Source of the DNA: Phosphoribacter sp037046615 | GTDB taxonomy: Bacteria > Actinomycetota > Actinomycetes > Actinomycetales > Dermatophilaceae | DNA length: 64,000 nt | Direction: 5' to 3' | Assembly: GCA_037046615.1 (NCBI GenBank) | Contig: JBAOHD010000014.1 | Location: 1 to 64,000 of the forward strand | In this document: one piece after another, positions 1 through 8,657 of the stretch | Position numbering within the stretch: position 1 is the first letter of the stretch | How the letters are laid out: each line of letters opens with the position of its first letter | Made by a program: the position numbers and the translations under genes | The notes under the pieces: generated by a model | The model's input: only the letters and a program-made list of their open reading frames with translations | Told to the model about the DNA's origin: nothing | Database searches by the model: none

Positions 1-2
1 CG

Positions 3-1319
3 GCCGACTCGGTCGTCGCAGACGACGCGGTCGCTGCACCGGCCAAGCCCGCGCGCAAGCGGGCGACGAAGGCGACGACAGCCCGGGCGGCCGCCAAGAC
101 CGCGTCGCCAGCGAAGAAGGGTGTTGCGGACGAGGCTGCATTGCCCGACGACATTGACCTCCCCGACGACGTGGACGTCGCCGAGGTTGTGGAGGTGGCT
201 GAGGTCGTCGATGTGGCCGACGTGGTCGACGCCCCCGAAGCGGGTGACGTCGACGCCGCCGTCGTGACCGAGGTGGCTGACGACGAGATCGACAGCGACG
301 ACGAGAAGCCGGCCAAGCCGGCCGACGAGGAAGAGTCCGAGACCGCGGGCTTCGTCATCCGTGATGACGACGAAGAAGATGCGCCGGCGCAGCAGGTCGT
401 GACCGCAGGTGCCACGGCGGACCCGGTCAAGGACTACCTCAAGCAGATCGGTAAGGTGGCGCTGCTCAACGCCGAGCAGGAGGTCGAACTGGCCAAGCGG
501 ATCGAAGCTGGGCTGTTCGCGGAGGAGCGTCTCAACTCGGGCGAGAAGTTCGACATGAAGCTCAAGCGTGAGCTCTGGTGGATCGCCCAGGACGGCAAGA
601 AGGCAAAAAACCACCTCCTCGAGGCCAACCTCCGTCTCGTGGTCAGCCTGGCCAAGCGCTACACCGGTCGCGGCATGCTTTTCCTCGACCTCATCCAGGA
701 GGGCAACCTCGGCCTCATTCGCGCGGTGGAGAAGTTCGACTACACCAAGGGTTACAAGTTCTCGACGTATGCCACGTGGTGGATCCGTCAAGCCATCACC
801 CGGGCGATGGCCGACCAGGCGCGCACCATCCGGATCCCAGTCCACATGGTGGAGGTCATCAACAAGCTGGCCCGTGTCCAGCGACAGATGCTCCAGGACC
901 TCGGTCGGGAGCCCACGCCGGAGGAACTCGCCAAAGAACTCGACATGACCCCCGAGAAGGTGGTCGAGGTCCAGAAGTACGGTCGGGAGCCGATCTCCCT
1001 GCACACCCCGCTCGGGGAGGACGGTGACAGCGAGTTCGGTGACCTCATCGAGGACTCCGAGGCCGTCGTGCCGGCGGAGGCCGTGTCGTTCACCCTCCTG
1101 CAGGAGCAGTTGCACTCCGTCCTCGACACTCTGTCGGAGCGTGAGGCAGGGGTCGTCTCGATGCGCTTTGGGCTCACCGACGGCCAGCCCAAGACGCTGG
1201 ACGAGATCGGCAAGGTTTACGGCGTGACTCGCGAGCGCATCCGGCAGATCGAGTCCAAGACGATGAGCAAGCTGCGCCACCCCTCGCGTTCGCAGGTGCT
1301 GCGCGACTACCTCGACTGA
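3..1319 (+). pseudogene. rpoD: Left-arm duplicate of rpoD, 5' end cut off by the window start
   Basis: This is a second copy of the primary sigma factor gene, in the opposite orientation to the complete copy at 6050-7975. The frame is open from base 3 and lacks the N-terminal region 1.1. What remains holds the acidic Asp/Glu/Val-rich linker, sigma regions 1.2-2.4 (core motif DLIQEGNLGLIRAVEKFDY) and the region 4.2 helix-turn-helix GVTRERIRQIES just before the stop. No amino-acid difference from the complete copy was noticed. Because it is one arm of the palindrome, it is probably an assembly duplicate and not a second functional sigma gene. Confidence 0.85.
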
Positions 1320-1333
1320 CGCCAGACCCTGCG

Positions 1334-1367
1334 ACCGGCCCGCGACTCCACGCAGTTGCGGGCCGGT
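1334..1367 (+). terminator. Terminator hairpin after the left-arm rpoD copy
   Basis: A perfect 10-bp stem ACCGGCCCGC / GCGGGCCGGT with a 14-nt loop, 14 bases after the rpoD stop. It has no strong U-tract, as is common in high-GC actinobacteria. It is the mirror copy of the hairpin at 6002-6035. Confidence 0.7.
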
Positions 1368-1368
1368 T

Positions 1369-1945
1369 CAGCGTTGTCGGCGCCCCGAGCGGGTCAGCTT
1401 GACGGTAGACCACGAGGTATACCCCGGGCTTGTGCCCACCACCACTCACGCGCGATGGACGGCGCCAGGGCGGCCCGGGACGGCGCCCCGGGACCAGCGG
1501 GTGACCCCGCGGACGGCGCGCCGCACGACATCGGCGAGGTCCCGTGCTCTTGCCGCCGAATTGCCGGCGGCCCCGAGGTCGTTGTGGGAGGACTGTGGAC
1601 GGCTGTAGCGCTCGTGCTCCACGAGGCTGGCGAGAGTCGCCAGCGCCTCGGAGGCATCGCTAGGCAGACGCCGCCCGATCAGGATCGCATCAGCGTTCTC
1701 TCGGATGGTCCCTCCGCTGGGGAGCGCGATCCCGAGGTCGGTGAGGTCACTGAGCAGCCGCGACCACTCCTGATCGATCGGTCCGGAGGCATCCAGACCT
1801 CCGCGGCGGCGTCGGATTGCAGCCGTGACCGGCAGGACGGCGAGGGCGATGAACGCGATGACGCCCATGACGAGTAAGGCGTGCCAGGGGTCGGTCAGCC
1901 AACCTCGTGCTCGATCGATCCATGGTTGCTGGACTTCCGCGATCA
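1369..1945 (-). pseudogene. Left-arm copy of the tgpA-like 3' fragment
   Basis: Mirror image of the fragment at 5425-6001: the C-terminal part of a TgpA-type transglutaminase/DUF4129 membrane protein. This copy has an extra frameshift, because indels near 1430-1490 (a C-run one base shorter, three extra bases in a G/C-rich stretch) change the frame relative to the right arm. The homopolymer setting of these differences suggests sequencing error. It is convergent with the rpoD copy, as in the right arm. Confidence 0.55.
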
Positions 1946-2938
1946 GGCGGGCCAGCAGCTCCTCCCCAGCCCAGCCAGGCCAGGGCATGCACCGGGTGCA
2001 GCCGTCCTCCCAGCGCCGGCGGCGGCGGGGCGGGCAGGTTTTCCCAGCACGAGCAGGCCGGAGAGCGGTCGCCGCGCCGCACAGCCCCCAACGGCGCCAG
2101 CCGCTCGCATCCGGGGCCGCATCCGGGGTCGCGCCGCGGCGCTCGGAGGAGCCACGCGTGGACGAGCGCGCCGAAACCGGCGCCGCAACACGAACAGCAG
2201 CACGGGCACGAGTTCGAGCGACAGAACCCAGCCCTCCCGCCACCGCCGACCAAACCCAAGTCCGGCGCCGGCTGGTCACGTCGCCCGCACGATGGGCGGC
2301 CGCCGGACCGCGCAGGCAGGTCGCAAGGCACACCCACGCAAGCCCGCCCGGATCCGGCGCCCCCGGCAGGAACGCGGTGCCGAGCGGAAAAAGACCGATC
2401 CAGCCAGGGCGCCGGCCACGCAGGCGGCGCGCCCGCCCCAGGTGCGCCCGATCCAAATTCCCCCAAAAATGAGGAAAAGCAGAAGCGAAGGGCGGGGATC
2501 CGCCCACCGTGCCGCACGCTCTGCCGCCAGGGGCAGCGACGATCCGTTGTCGCGGAGGTGATCCGCCCACGCCACGGATCCCAGCCAGAGGCGATAGAGC
2601 AGCGGGCTTGTGGGTCGGAACGGCCGATCGGCGCATTCTCGTGGTCCACCCGCCCGGCCCCGCCAGTCGCCGCCGGTGACCAGGAGCTGGGTCTCGAGGA
2701 TCCAAGGGAACGCCTCCTCGCTTCGCCCCGGTGCCAGCCAGGCACGCCGGCCGTACAGCATCAGCCCCGGTCGGGGTGTTTGCATCGATCACGGTTGGTC
2801 CGACGGACCCACTGGGCCAGTGCGGAGATGGCTTCGAGACGTGCCAGACGCACGTGGGTGGTCCACAGGTGCAGGGCTCCACAGCCAGAGGAGGACACTC
2901 AACCAGAGGCAAAGGCGGACGCGGGAGGTAGATCGCAT
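1940..2938 (-). pseudogene. Left-arm copy of a broken membrane-protein gene, possibly foreign
   Basis: Mirror image of 4432-5425. Read on the minus strand from an ATG at 2938, it has a hydrophobic N-terminal stretch and further hydrophobic blocks spread over three frames. I have described the sequence under the right-arm copy. No frame is open throughout, so it cannot encode a protein as written. Confidence 0.35.
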
Positions 2939-3136
2939 GCAGGCGCGGGGCGGCGGGAGGGCGGGGCAGATGAATGAAAAAGTCGGGAATGGGATGGAGC
3001 TTCCCCCCACCGGGGGTCACCCGCGTTGCCCACGCTCTGGGATTGCGCGTCCCGGGGATTTGTCGCCACCGTGCAGGCCCCTGCCGCGTCCGAGGCGGGC
3101 GCTGTCCGTCCTTTCGCGCGGTTCTCTCTTCGCGCC

Positions 3137-3685
3137 ATGTTGTCCCTCCCTCTTGCCCTCCTTCGTCACCGACCTCCTGGCGCTGCCTTCCGGTCGCCGC
3201 GGGTGGGTTGGCTCGGGGCGCGGGGTCTGGCAGTGCTGAGTCTGGCGGCGGGGTCGGCGGGTGGGTTCGCCTCCGAGGCCGGCTCGAGCGGGGTCGTGGC
3301 GGGGCCGCCGTTCGCCGCGCGCTCGCGCGCCCCGGCGGGCACCACCCTTTTCACCCCGATGGCTCCGGGCCGAAACGGGGGTCGTGGTGGCGGTGATCGC
3401 CACGAGGATCCCGCCATGTGGTGGGAGCGGTACCAGGAATTCTCGGTCGGAGCGATCGGCACGGGGATCACCGTCGGCGACTACGATCAGGACGGCCGGC
3501 CGGACCTGTTTGTGGTCAGCGAGACCGGACTCCTGCCCGGCTGTGTCGGAATCTGGGCGGATGGAAATTTGCCGATGCCACGGACCGCGCCGGGGTCGCC
3601 GACACGGGGGCGGACGCTGCCGGTCTGGAAGCAGGGCGCCTCGTCGATGTCGGCATGGCCCAGCTGATCGAGTTACAGGGCGTGT
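3137..3685 (+). pseudogene. Truncated FG-GAP/VCBS-repeat (CRTAC1-like) secreted protein, left copy
   Basis: The ATG at 3137 opens a signal-peptide-like N-terminus (MLSLPLALL..., then GLAVLSLAAGSAGGFASEA). About 85 residues later comes a motif typical of CRTAC1/FG-GAP proteins, MWWERYQEFSVGAIGTG, directly followed by the calcium-binding loop GDYDQDGRPDLFVV. After that the frame slips: one frame carries NLGGWKFADATDRAG and another WKQGAS, both expected continuations of this family. The gene stops dead at the palindrome centre, so only the first beta-propeller blade is present. The family is common in Verrucomicrobia, Planctomycetes and Acidobacteria and unusual in this actinobacterial setting. 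Whether it is foreign DNA or contamination is inference. Confidence 0.55.
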
Positions 3686-3690
3686 CACGG
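3680..3690. other. Centre (loop) of the giant palindrome
   Basis: Eleven unpaired bases, GCGTGTCACGG, lie between the arms. The flanking 19-mers are CAGCTGATCGAGTTACAGG and CCTGTTACTCGTTCAGCTG. They pair with only two mismatches, which are among the few differences between the arms. The FG-GAP gene is cut here in both orientations, so this is the fold-back point. Confidence 0.85.
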
Positions 3691-4233
3691 CCTGTTACTC
3701 GTTCAGCTGGGCCATGCCGACATCGAGGAGGCGCCCTGCTTCCAGACCGGCAGCGTCCGCCCCCGTGTCGGCGACCCCGGCGCGGTCCGTGGCATCGGCA
3801 AATTTCCATCCGCCCAGATTCCGACACAGCCGGGCAGGAGTCCGGTCTCGCTGACCACAAACAGGTCCGGCCGGCCGTCCTGATCGTAGTCGCCGACGGT
3901 GATCCCCGTGCCGATCGCTCCGACCGAGAATTCCTGGTACCGCTCCCACCACATGGCGGGATCCTCGTGGCGATCACCGCCACCACGACCCCCGTTTCGG
4001 CCCGGAGCCATCGGGGTGAAAAGGGTGGTGCCCGCCGGGGCGCGCGAGCGCGCGGCGAACGGCGGCCCCGCCACGACCCCGCTCGAGCCGGCCTCGGAGG
4101 CGAACCCACCCGCCGACCCCGCCGCCAGACTCAGCACTGCCAGACCCCGCGCCCGGAGCCAACCCACCCGCGGCGACCGGAAGGCAGCGCCAGGAGGTCG
4201 GTGACGAAGGAGGGCAAGAGGGAGGGACAACAT
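3685..4233 (-). pseudogene. Truncated FG-GAP/VCBS-repeat protein, right copy
   Basis: Reverse-complement copy of 3137-3685, starting at an ATG at 4233 and running to the palindrome centre. It keeps the signal-peptide-like start, the MWWERYQEFSVGAIGTG motif and the GDYDQDGRPDLFVV loop. It has the same frame slip and the same abrupt end. The identical truncation point in both copies is what a fold-back molecule would give. Confidence 0.5.
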
Positions 4234-4431
4234 GGCGCGAAGAGAGAACCGCGCGAAAGGACGGACAGCGCCCGCCTCGGACGCGGCAGGGGCCTGCACG
4301 GTGGCGACAAATCCCCGGGACGCGCAATCCCAGAGCGTGGGCAACGCGGGTGACCCCCGGTGGGGGGAAGCTCGATCCCATTCCCGACTTTTTCATTCAT
4401 CTGCCCCGCCCTCCCGCCGCCCCGCGCCTGC

Positions 4432-5425
4432 ATGCGATCTACCTCCCGCGTCCGCCTTTGCCTCTGGTTGAGTGTCCTCCTCTGGCTGTGGAGCCCTGCA
4501 CCTGTGGACCACCCACGTGCGTCTGGCACGTCTCGAAGCCATCTCCGCACTGGCCCAGTGGGTCCGTCGGACCAACCGTGATCGATGCAAACACCCCGAC
4601 CGGGGCTGATGCTGTACGGCCGGCGTGCCTGGCTGGCACCGGGGCGAAGCGAGGAGGCGTTCCCTTGGATCCTCGAGACCCAGCTCCTGGTCACCGGCGG
4701 CGACTGGCGGGGCCGGGCGGGTGGACCACGAGAATGCGCCGATGGGCCGTTCCGACCCACAAGCCCGCTGCTCTATCGCCTCTGGCTGGGATCCGTGGCG
4801 TGGGCGGATCACCTCCTGCAACAACGGATCGTCGCTGCCCCTGGCGGCAGAGCGTGCGGCACGGTGGGCGGATCCCCGCCCTTCGCTTCTGCTTTTCCTC
4901 ATTTTTGGGGGAATTTGGATCGGGCGCACCTGGGGCGGGCGCGCCGCCTGCGTGGCCGGCGCCCTGGCTGGATCGGTCTTTTTCCGCTCGGCACCGCGTT
5001 CCTGCCGGGGGCGCCGGATCCGGGCGGGCTTGCGTGGGTGTGCCTTGCGACCTGCCTGCGCGGTCCGGCGGCCGCCCATCGTGCGGGCGACGTGACCAGC
5101 CGGCGCCGGACTTGGGTTTGGTCGGCGGTGGCGGGAGGGCTGGGTTCTGTCGCTCGAACTGGTGCCGGTGCTGCTGTTCGTGTTGCGGCGCCGGTTTCGG
5201 CGCGCTGGTCCACGCGTGGCTCCTCCGAGCGCCGCGGCGCGACCCCGGATGCGGCCCCGGATGCGAGCGGCTGGCGCCGTTGGGGGCTGTGCGGCGCGGC
5301 GACCGCTCTCCGGCCTGCTCGTGCTGGGAAAACCTGCCCGCCCCGCCGCCGCCGGCGCTGGGAGGACGGCTGCACCCGGTGCATGCCCTGGCCTGGCTGG
5401 GCTGGGGAGGAGCTGCTGGCCCGCC
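4432..5425 (+). pseudogene. Broken multi-pass membrane-protein gene, unknown origin
   Basis: Starting at the ATG at 4432 (MRSTSRVRLCLWLSVLLWLW), the plausible protein moves between all three frames. The stretches are RLEAISALAQWVRRTNRD; then MLYGRRAWLAPGRSEEAFPW and RPTSPLLYRLWLGSVAWADH; then the strongly hydrophobic SLLLFLIFGGIWIGRTWGG; and finally LHPVHALAWLGWGGA near 5400. This reminds me of large uncharacterised membrane proteins in Opitutaceae-like Verrucomicrobia, which would match the neighbouring FG-GAP gene. That is recollection and was not checked. It needs at least three frame corrections. It joins actinobacterial-looking sequence near 5425. No copy of GTATGCC/GGCATAC was seen here, although the word is common elsewhere in the window. 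Confidence 0.35.
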
Positions 5426-6001
5426 TGATCGCGGAAGTCCAGCAACCATGGATCGATCGAGCACGAGGTTGGCTGACCGACCCCTGGCACGCCTTACTCG
5501 TCATGGGCGTCATCGCGTTCATCGCCCTCGCCGTCCTGCCGGTCACGGCTGCAATCCGACGCCGCCGCGGAGGTCTGGATGCCTCCGGACCGATCGATCA
5601 GGAGTGGTCGCGGCTGCTCAGTGACCTCACCGACCTCGGGATCGCGCTCCCCAGCGGAGGGACCATCCGAGAGAACGCTGATGCGATCCTGATCGGGCGG
5701 CGTCTGCCTAGCGATGCCTCCGAGGCGCTGGCGACTCTCGCCAGCCTCGTGGAGCACGAGCGCTACAGCCGTCCACAGTCCTCCCACAACGACCTCGGGG
5801 CCGCCGGCAATTCGGCGGCAAGAGCACGGGACCTCGCCGATGTCGTGCGGCGCGCCGTCCGCGGGGTCACCCGCTGGTCCCGGGCGCGTCCGGGCCGCCC
5901 TGGCGCCGTCCATCGCGCGTGAGTGGTGGTGGGCACAAGCCCGGGGGTATACCTCGTGGTCTACCGTCAAGCTGACCCGCTCGGGGCGCCGACAACGCTG
6001 A
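5425..6001 (+). pseudogene. 3' fragment of a TgpA-like transglutaminase/DUF4129 membrane protein
   Basis: The frame around 5430-5880 reads WIDRARGWLTDPWHALLVMG, then a transmembrane helix (ALLVMGVIAFIALAVLPVTA) and an RRRR stop-transfer. A cytoplasmic helical tail follows, with LVEHERYS, resembling the DUF4129 tail of actinobacterial TgpA proteins (transglutaminase-like core plus C-terminal DUF4129). At about 5880 the frame slips, and the natural end is ...LTRSGRRQR at 6001, one base before the rpoD terminator. The transglutaminase core is absent because the sequence is replaced upstream of about 5425. Convergent with rpoD. The family assignment rests on the tail only. Confidence 0.5.
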
Positions 6002-6035
6002 ACCGGCCCGCAACTGCGTGGAGTCGCGGGCCGGT
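6002..6035 (-). terminator. rpoD terminator hairpin
   Basis: A perfect 10-bp stem ACCGGCCCGC / GCGGGCCGGT with a 14-nt loop, 14 bases beyond the rpoD stop on the minus strand. It is symmetric and sits between convergent genes, so it may also serve the tgpA-like gene. Confidence 0.7.
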
Positions 6036-6049
6036 CGCAGGGTCTGGCG

Positions 6050-7975
6050 TCAGTCGAGGTAGTCGCGCAGCACCTGCGAACGCGAGGGGTGGCGCAGCTT
6101 GCTCATCGTCTTGGACTCGATCTGCCGGATGCGCTCGCGAGTCACGCCGTAAACCTTGCCGATCTCGTCCAGCGTCTTGGGCTGGCCGTCGGTGAGCCCA
6201 AAGCGCATCGAGACGACCCCTGCCTCACGCTCCGACAGAGTGTCGAGGACGGAGTGCAACTGCTCCTGCAGGAGGGTGAACGACACGGCCTCCGCCGGCA
6301 CGACGGCCTCGGAGTCCTCGATGAGGTCACCGAACTCGCTGTCACCGTCCTCCCCGAGCGGGGTGTGCAGGGAGATCGGCTCCCGACCGTACTTCTGGAC
6401 CTCGACCACCTTCTCGGGGGTCATGTCGAGTTCTTTGGCGAGTTCCTCCGGCGTGGGCTCCCGACCGAGGTCCTGGAGCATCTGTCGCTGGACACGGGCC
6501 AGCTTGTTGATGACCTCCACCATGTGGACTGGGATCCGGATGGTGCGCGCCTGGTCGGCCATCGCCCGGGTGATGGCTTGACGGATCCACCACGTGGCAT
6601 ACGTCGAGAACTTGTAACCCTTGGTGTAGTCGAACTTCTCCACCGCGCGAATGAGGCCGAGGTTGCCCTCCTGGATGAGGTCGAGGAAAAGCATGCCGCG
6701 ACCGGTGTAGCGCTTGGCCAGGCTGACCACGAGACGGAGGTTGGCCTCGAGGAGGTGGTTTTTTGCCTTCTTGCCGTCCTGGGCGATCCACCAGAGCTCA
6801 CGCTTGAGCTTCATGTCGAACTTCTCGCCCGAGTTGAGACGCTCCTCCGCGAACAGCCCAGCTTCGATCCGCTTGGCCAGTTCGACCTCCTGCTCGGCGT
6901 TGAGCAGCGCCACCTTACCGATCTGCTTGAGGTAGTCCTTGACCGGGTCCGCCGTGGCACCTGCGGTCACGACCTGCTGCGCCGGCGCATCTTCTTCGTC
7001 GTCATCACGGATGACGAAGCCCGCGGTCTCGGACTCTTCCTCGTCGGCCGGCTTGGCCGGCTTCTCGTCGTCGCTGTCGATCTCGTCGTCAGCCACCTCG
7101 GTCACGACGGCGGCGTCGACGTCACCCGCTTCGGGGGCGTCGACCACGTCGGCCACATCGACGACCTCAGCCACCTCCACAACCTCGGCGACGTCCACGT
7201 CGTCGGGGAGGTCAATGTCGTCGGGCAATGCAGCCTCGTCCGCAACACCCTTCTTCGCTGGCGACGCGGTCTTGGCGGCCGCCCGGGCTGTCGTCGCCTT
7301 CGTCGCCCGCTTGCGCGCGGGCTTGGCCGGTGCAGCGACCGCGTCGTCTGCGACGACCGAGTCGGCCGACGCGACCTGGGCAGCCTTCGTTGCCTTCGTG
7401 GCGCGGGGAGCCGCCTTGGTGGCCCGTGCGCGAGTCGTGGCAGCAGCCTTCTTCGCCGGTGCTGCTTCGGCCGCTGGCGCAGCGTCGGCCGCCGGTGCGG
7501 CCGCCGCGGACGGGGCGGCCTTGCGTGCTCGGCTCCGAGCCGTCGTCGTGGCAGCCGCAGGAGCCTTGGTGGCTGTCGGAGCCTTCGCAGTCTCCGCCTG
7601 CACGTCAGCCGTCTCGGCCGGGGCGGCGGTCTTGCGCGGCGCACGCTTGGCTGTCGTGCGCTTCGCGGCGGCGGTCGGCGCCGGGCCTTCGGCGGGGACG
7701 GTCGCCTTGGCCGTCTTCACCGTCCGGGCTGCAGCGGCCACAGCACGGGCTGGCCCAACGTCGACGGTCACCCCGTGATCCTCGAGCGCGCGCAGGACGG
7801 CCTTCATGCGACGAGTGGGAACGCCGGCAGACTCGCTGGCGGCACGCACGTCGTCGCCTGAGACCGAGCCCCGCGTCCGCCCCACTGCGAGAAGTTGTTT
7901 GAGGGCCGGGTGCGAGAACTCTGCGGGGAGTTCAACGGCCTCGGATGATCCGGAACGACTGTGCGACACAGGCAC
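6050..7975 (-). CDS. rpoD: RNA polymerase primary sigma factor RpoD/SigA (HrdB type)
   Basis: Group 1 sigma-70 factor that directs core RNA polymerase to housekeeping promoters. From the GTG at 7975, with GAAAGG six bases upstream, it is 641 aa. Region 1.1 (residues ~10-75) is followed by about 250 residues of Ala/Lys/Pro-rich and then Asp/Glu-rich low-complexity linker typical of actinobacterial SigA. Region 1.2 (DYLKQIGKVALLNAEQEVEL), regions 2.1-2.4 (NLRLVVSLAKRYTGRGM, DLIQEGNLGLIRAVEKFDY, TYATWWIRQAITRA), region 3 and region 4.2 (GVTRERIRQIES) follow. A GTG at 7969 and a TTG at 8029 are alternative starts; the upstream one lacks a ribosome site. The stop is followed by a terminator. This copy is complete; the other at 3-1319 is the palindrome duplicate. 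Confidence 0.97.
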   Translation of the reverse strand: MPVSHSRSGSSEAVELPAEFSHPALKQLLAVGRTRGSVSGDDVRAASESAGVPTRRMKAVLRALEDHGVTVDVGPARAVAAAARTVKTAKATVPAEGPAPTAAAKRTTAKRAPRKTAAPAETADVQAETAKAPTATKAPAAATTTARSRARKAAPSAAAAPAADAAPAAEAAPAKKAAATTRARATKAAPRATKATKAAQVASADSVVADDAVAAPAKPARKRATKATTARAAAKTASPAKKGVADEAALPDDIDLPDDVDVAEVVEVAEVVDVADVVDAPEAGDVDAAVVTEVADDEIDSDDEKPAKPADEEESETAGFVIRDDDEEDAPAQQVVTAGATADPVKDYLKQIGKVALLNAEQEVELAKRIEAGLFAEERLNSGEKFDMKLKRELWWIAQDGKKAKNHLLEANLRLVVSLAKRYTGRGMLFLDLIQEGNLGLIRAVEKFDYTKGYKFSTYATWWIRQAITRAMADQARTIRIPVHMVEVINKLARVQRQMLQDLGREPTPEELAKELDMTPEKVVEVQKYGREPISLHTPLGEDGDSEFGDLIEDSEAVVPAEAVSFTLLQEQLHSVLDTLSEREAGVVSMRFGLTDGQPKTLDEIGKVYGVTRERIRQIESKTMSKLRHPSRSQVLRDYLD

Positions 7976-8118
7976 CGATGACCTTTCAGCGGGCACGACG
8001 AGCGGGCCCACATGGGCACGCGCAGGCAAGGAGGACGAAGTCGGAATGGACGTGCCGCAGGAGGGTCATGGAGGCTACGTGGCCCGATGTGCCATCCCCG
8101 CACGGTCCGATATTCGAC

Positions 8119-8124
8119 ATTATA
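8119..8124 (-). promoter_or_regulatory. Candidate -10 element for rpoD
   Basis: TATAAT on the minus strand, about 144 nt upstream of the GTG start of rpoD and immediately after the usp terminator hairpin. No convincing -35 was found at the usual distance. The A/T run could simply be the U-tract of the terminator. Confidence 0.35.
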
Positions 8125-8129
8125 AAACT

Positions 8130-8166
8130 CTCGGCGTGGCTTCACCGAATCGGTGGCCACGCCGAG
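8130..8166 (-). terminator. Terminator of the universal stress protein gene
   Basis: A perfect 11-bp stem CTCGGCGTGGC / GCCACGCCGAG whose loop holds a second small stem (ACCGA/TCGGT). On the minus strand it is followed by GTTTTAT. It begins 10 bases past the usp stop. Confidence 0.8.
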
Positions 8167-8175
8167 CGTTGATCC

Positions 8176-8583
8176 CTACTCGTCCTTACTGGCCTTGACG
8201 GCCAACACCGGGCACGTCGCGTCGAGCAAAATGCGCTGAGCATTGGACCCGAGGATGAGCTTGCCGACGGGAGAACGGCGCCGCAATCCGATGACGATGA
8301 AGGCCGCGTTCTCCTCCTCGGCGACGGAGATGAGGTCCTCAGCCGGCTCGTTGCCCCGGACCAGCTGCCGGACCTCGTTCTCGATCCCGAGGCTACTGAG
8401 CTTGCTCTGCACTCGTTCGAGTTCGGCCTCGAACTTGCCAGCCTCATCGGCGTCGAAGTCTTTGCCGCCCCGCTGGGAGTTGATGACGATCAGCTTGGCG
8501 TGTCGCAACTCGCACTCTTCCGCCGCACGTCGCAATGCCGCACGGCCTTCCTTCGTCGCCACATATCCGACAACGACGGCCAC
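8176..8583 (-). CDS. Universal stress protein (UspA family)
   Basis: 135-aa single-domain Usp of ordinary length. It starts MAVVVGYVATKEG (GTG at 8583, GGAGG seven bases upstream) and ends with the ATP-binding signature region GLRRRSPVGKLILGSNAQR, which keeps the G-2X-G-9X-G(S/T)-like pattern of nucleotide-binding Usps. Cytoplasmic, with a Rossmann-like alpha/beta fold; members usually form dimers and respond to energy or redox stress. It is a single-gene unit with its own terminator, between rpoD and metX. The specific role here is unknown. Confidence 0.9.
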   Translation of the reverse strand: MAVVVGYVATKEGRAALRRAAEECELRHAKLIVINSQRGGKDFDADEAGKFEAELERVQSKLSSLGIENEVRQLVRGNEPAEDLISVAEEENAAFIVIGLRRRSPVGKLILGSNAQRILLDATCPVLAVKASKDE

Positions 8584-8657
8584 AGTGAACCTCCTTGTCA
8601 GGCGACGCCCGACGCGTCCAGCCCGTGGCGCTGACGTTACCGGATCGCGAGCGGCTC

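Larger units (their letters stand above)
1..7369. repeat. Near-perfect 7.4-kb inverted duplication (palindrome)
   Basis: Bases 1-3679 reappear reverse-complemented at 3691-7369; paired coordinates sum to about 7370 near the centre and 7368-7369 farther out. The rpoD stop at 1319 pairs with 6050, and the FG-GAP start at 3137 pairs with 4233. The arms are separated by an 11-nt loop at 3680-3690. They are very similar but not identical: two substitutions sit beside the loop, a few lie in the inner segment, and small indels occur near 1430-1490 versus 5880-5940 and near 2550 versus 4820. The left arm is cut by the window start; the right arm runs on into normal chromosome. The likeliest cause is a fold-back chimera at a contig end. 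A genuine duplication or a read-through hairpin end is less likely. Confidence 0.95.

Noticed and set aside
1446..3020. 524-codon minus-strand frame across the palindrome arm
   Set aside because: Mixes tgpA-tail sequence with out-of-frame Pro/Arg-rich sequence across the foreign junction; not one gene.
1..7369. Composite transposon with inverted ends
   Set aside because: No transposase, no target duplication, and the repeats consist of housekeeping genes meeting at one centre.
6089..7861. 590-codon open frame antisense to rpoD
   Set aside because: Mirror of codon bias in a GC-rich gene; His/Leu/Gly-rich composition, no domain, and rpoD is certain on the other strand.
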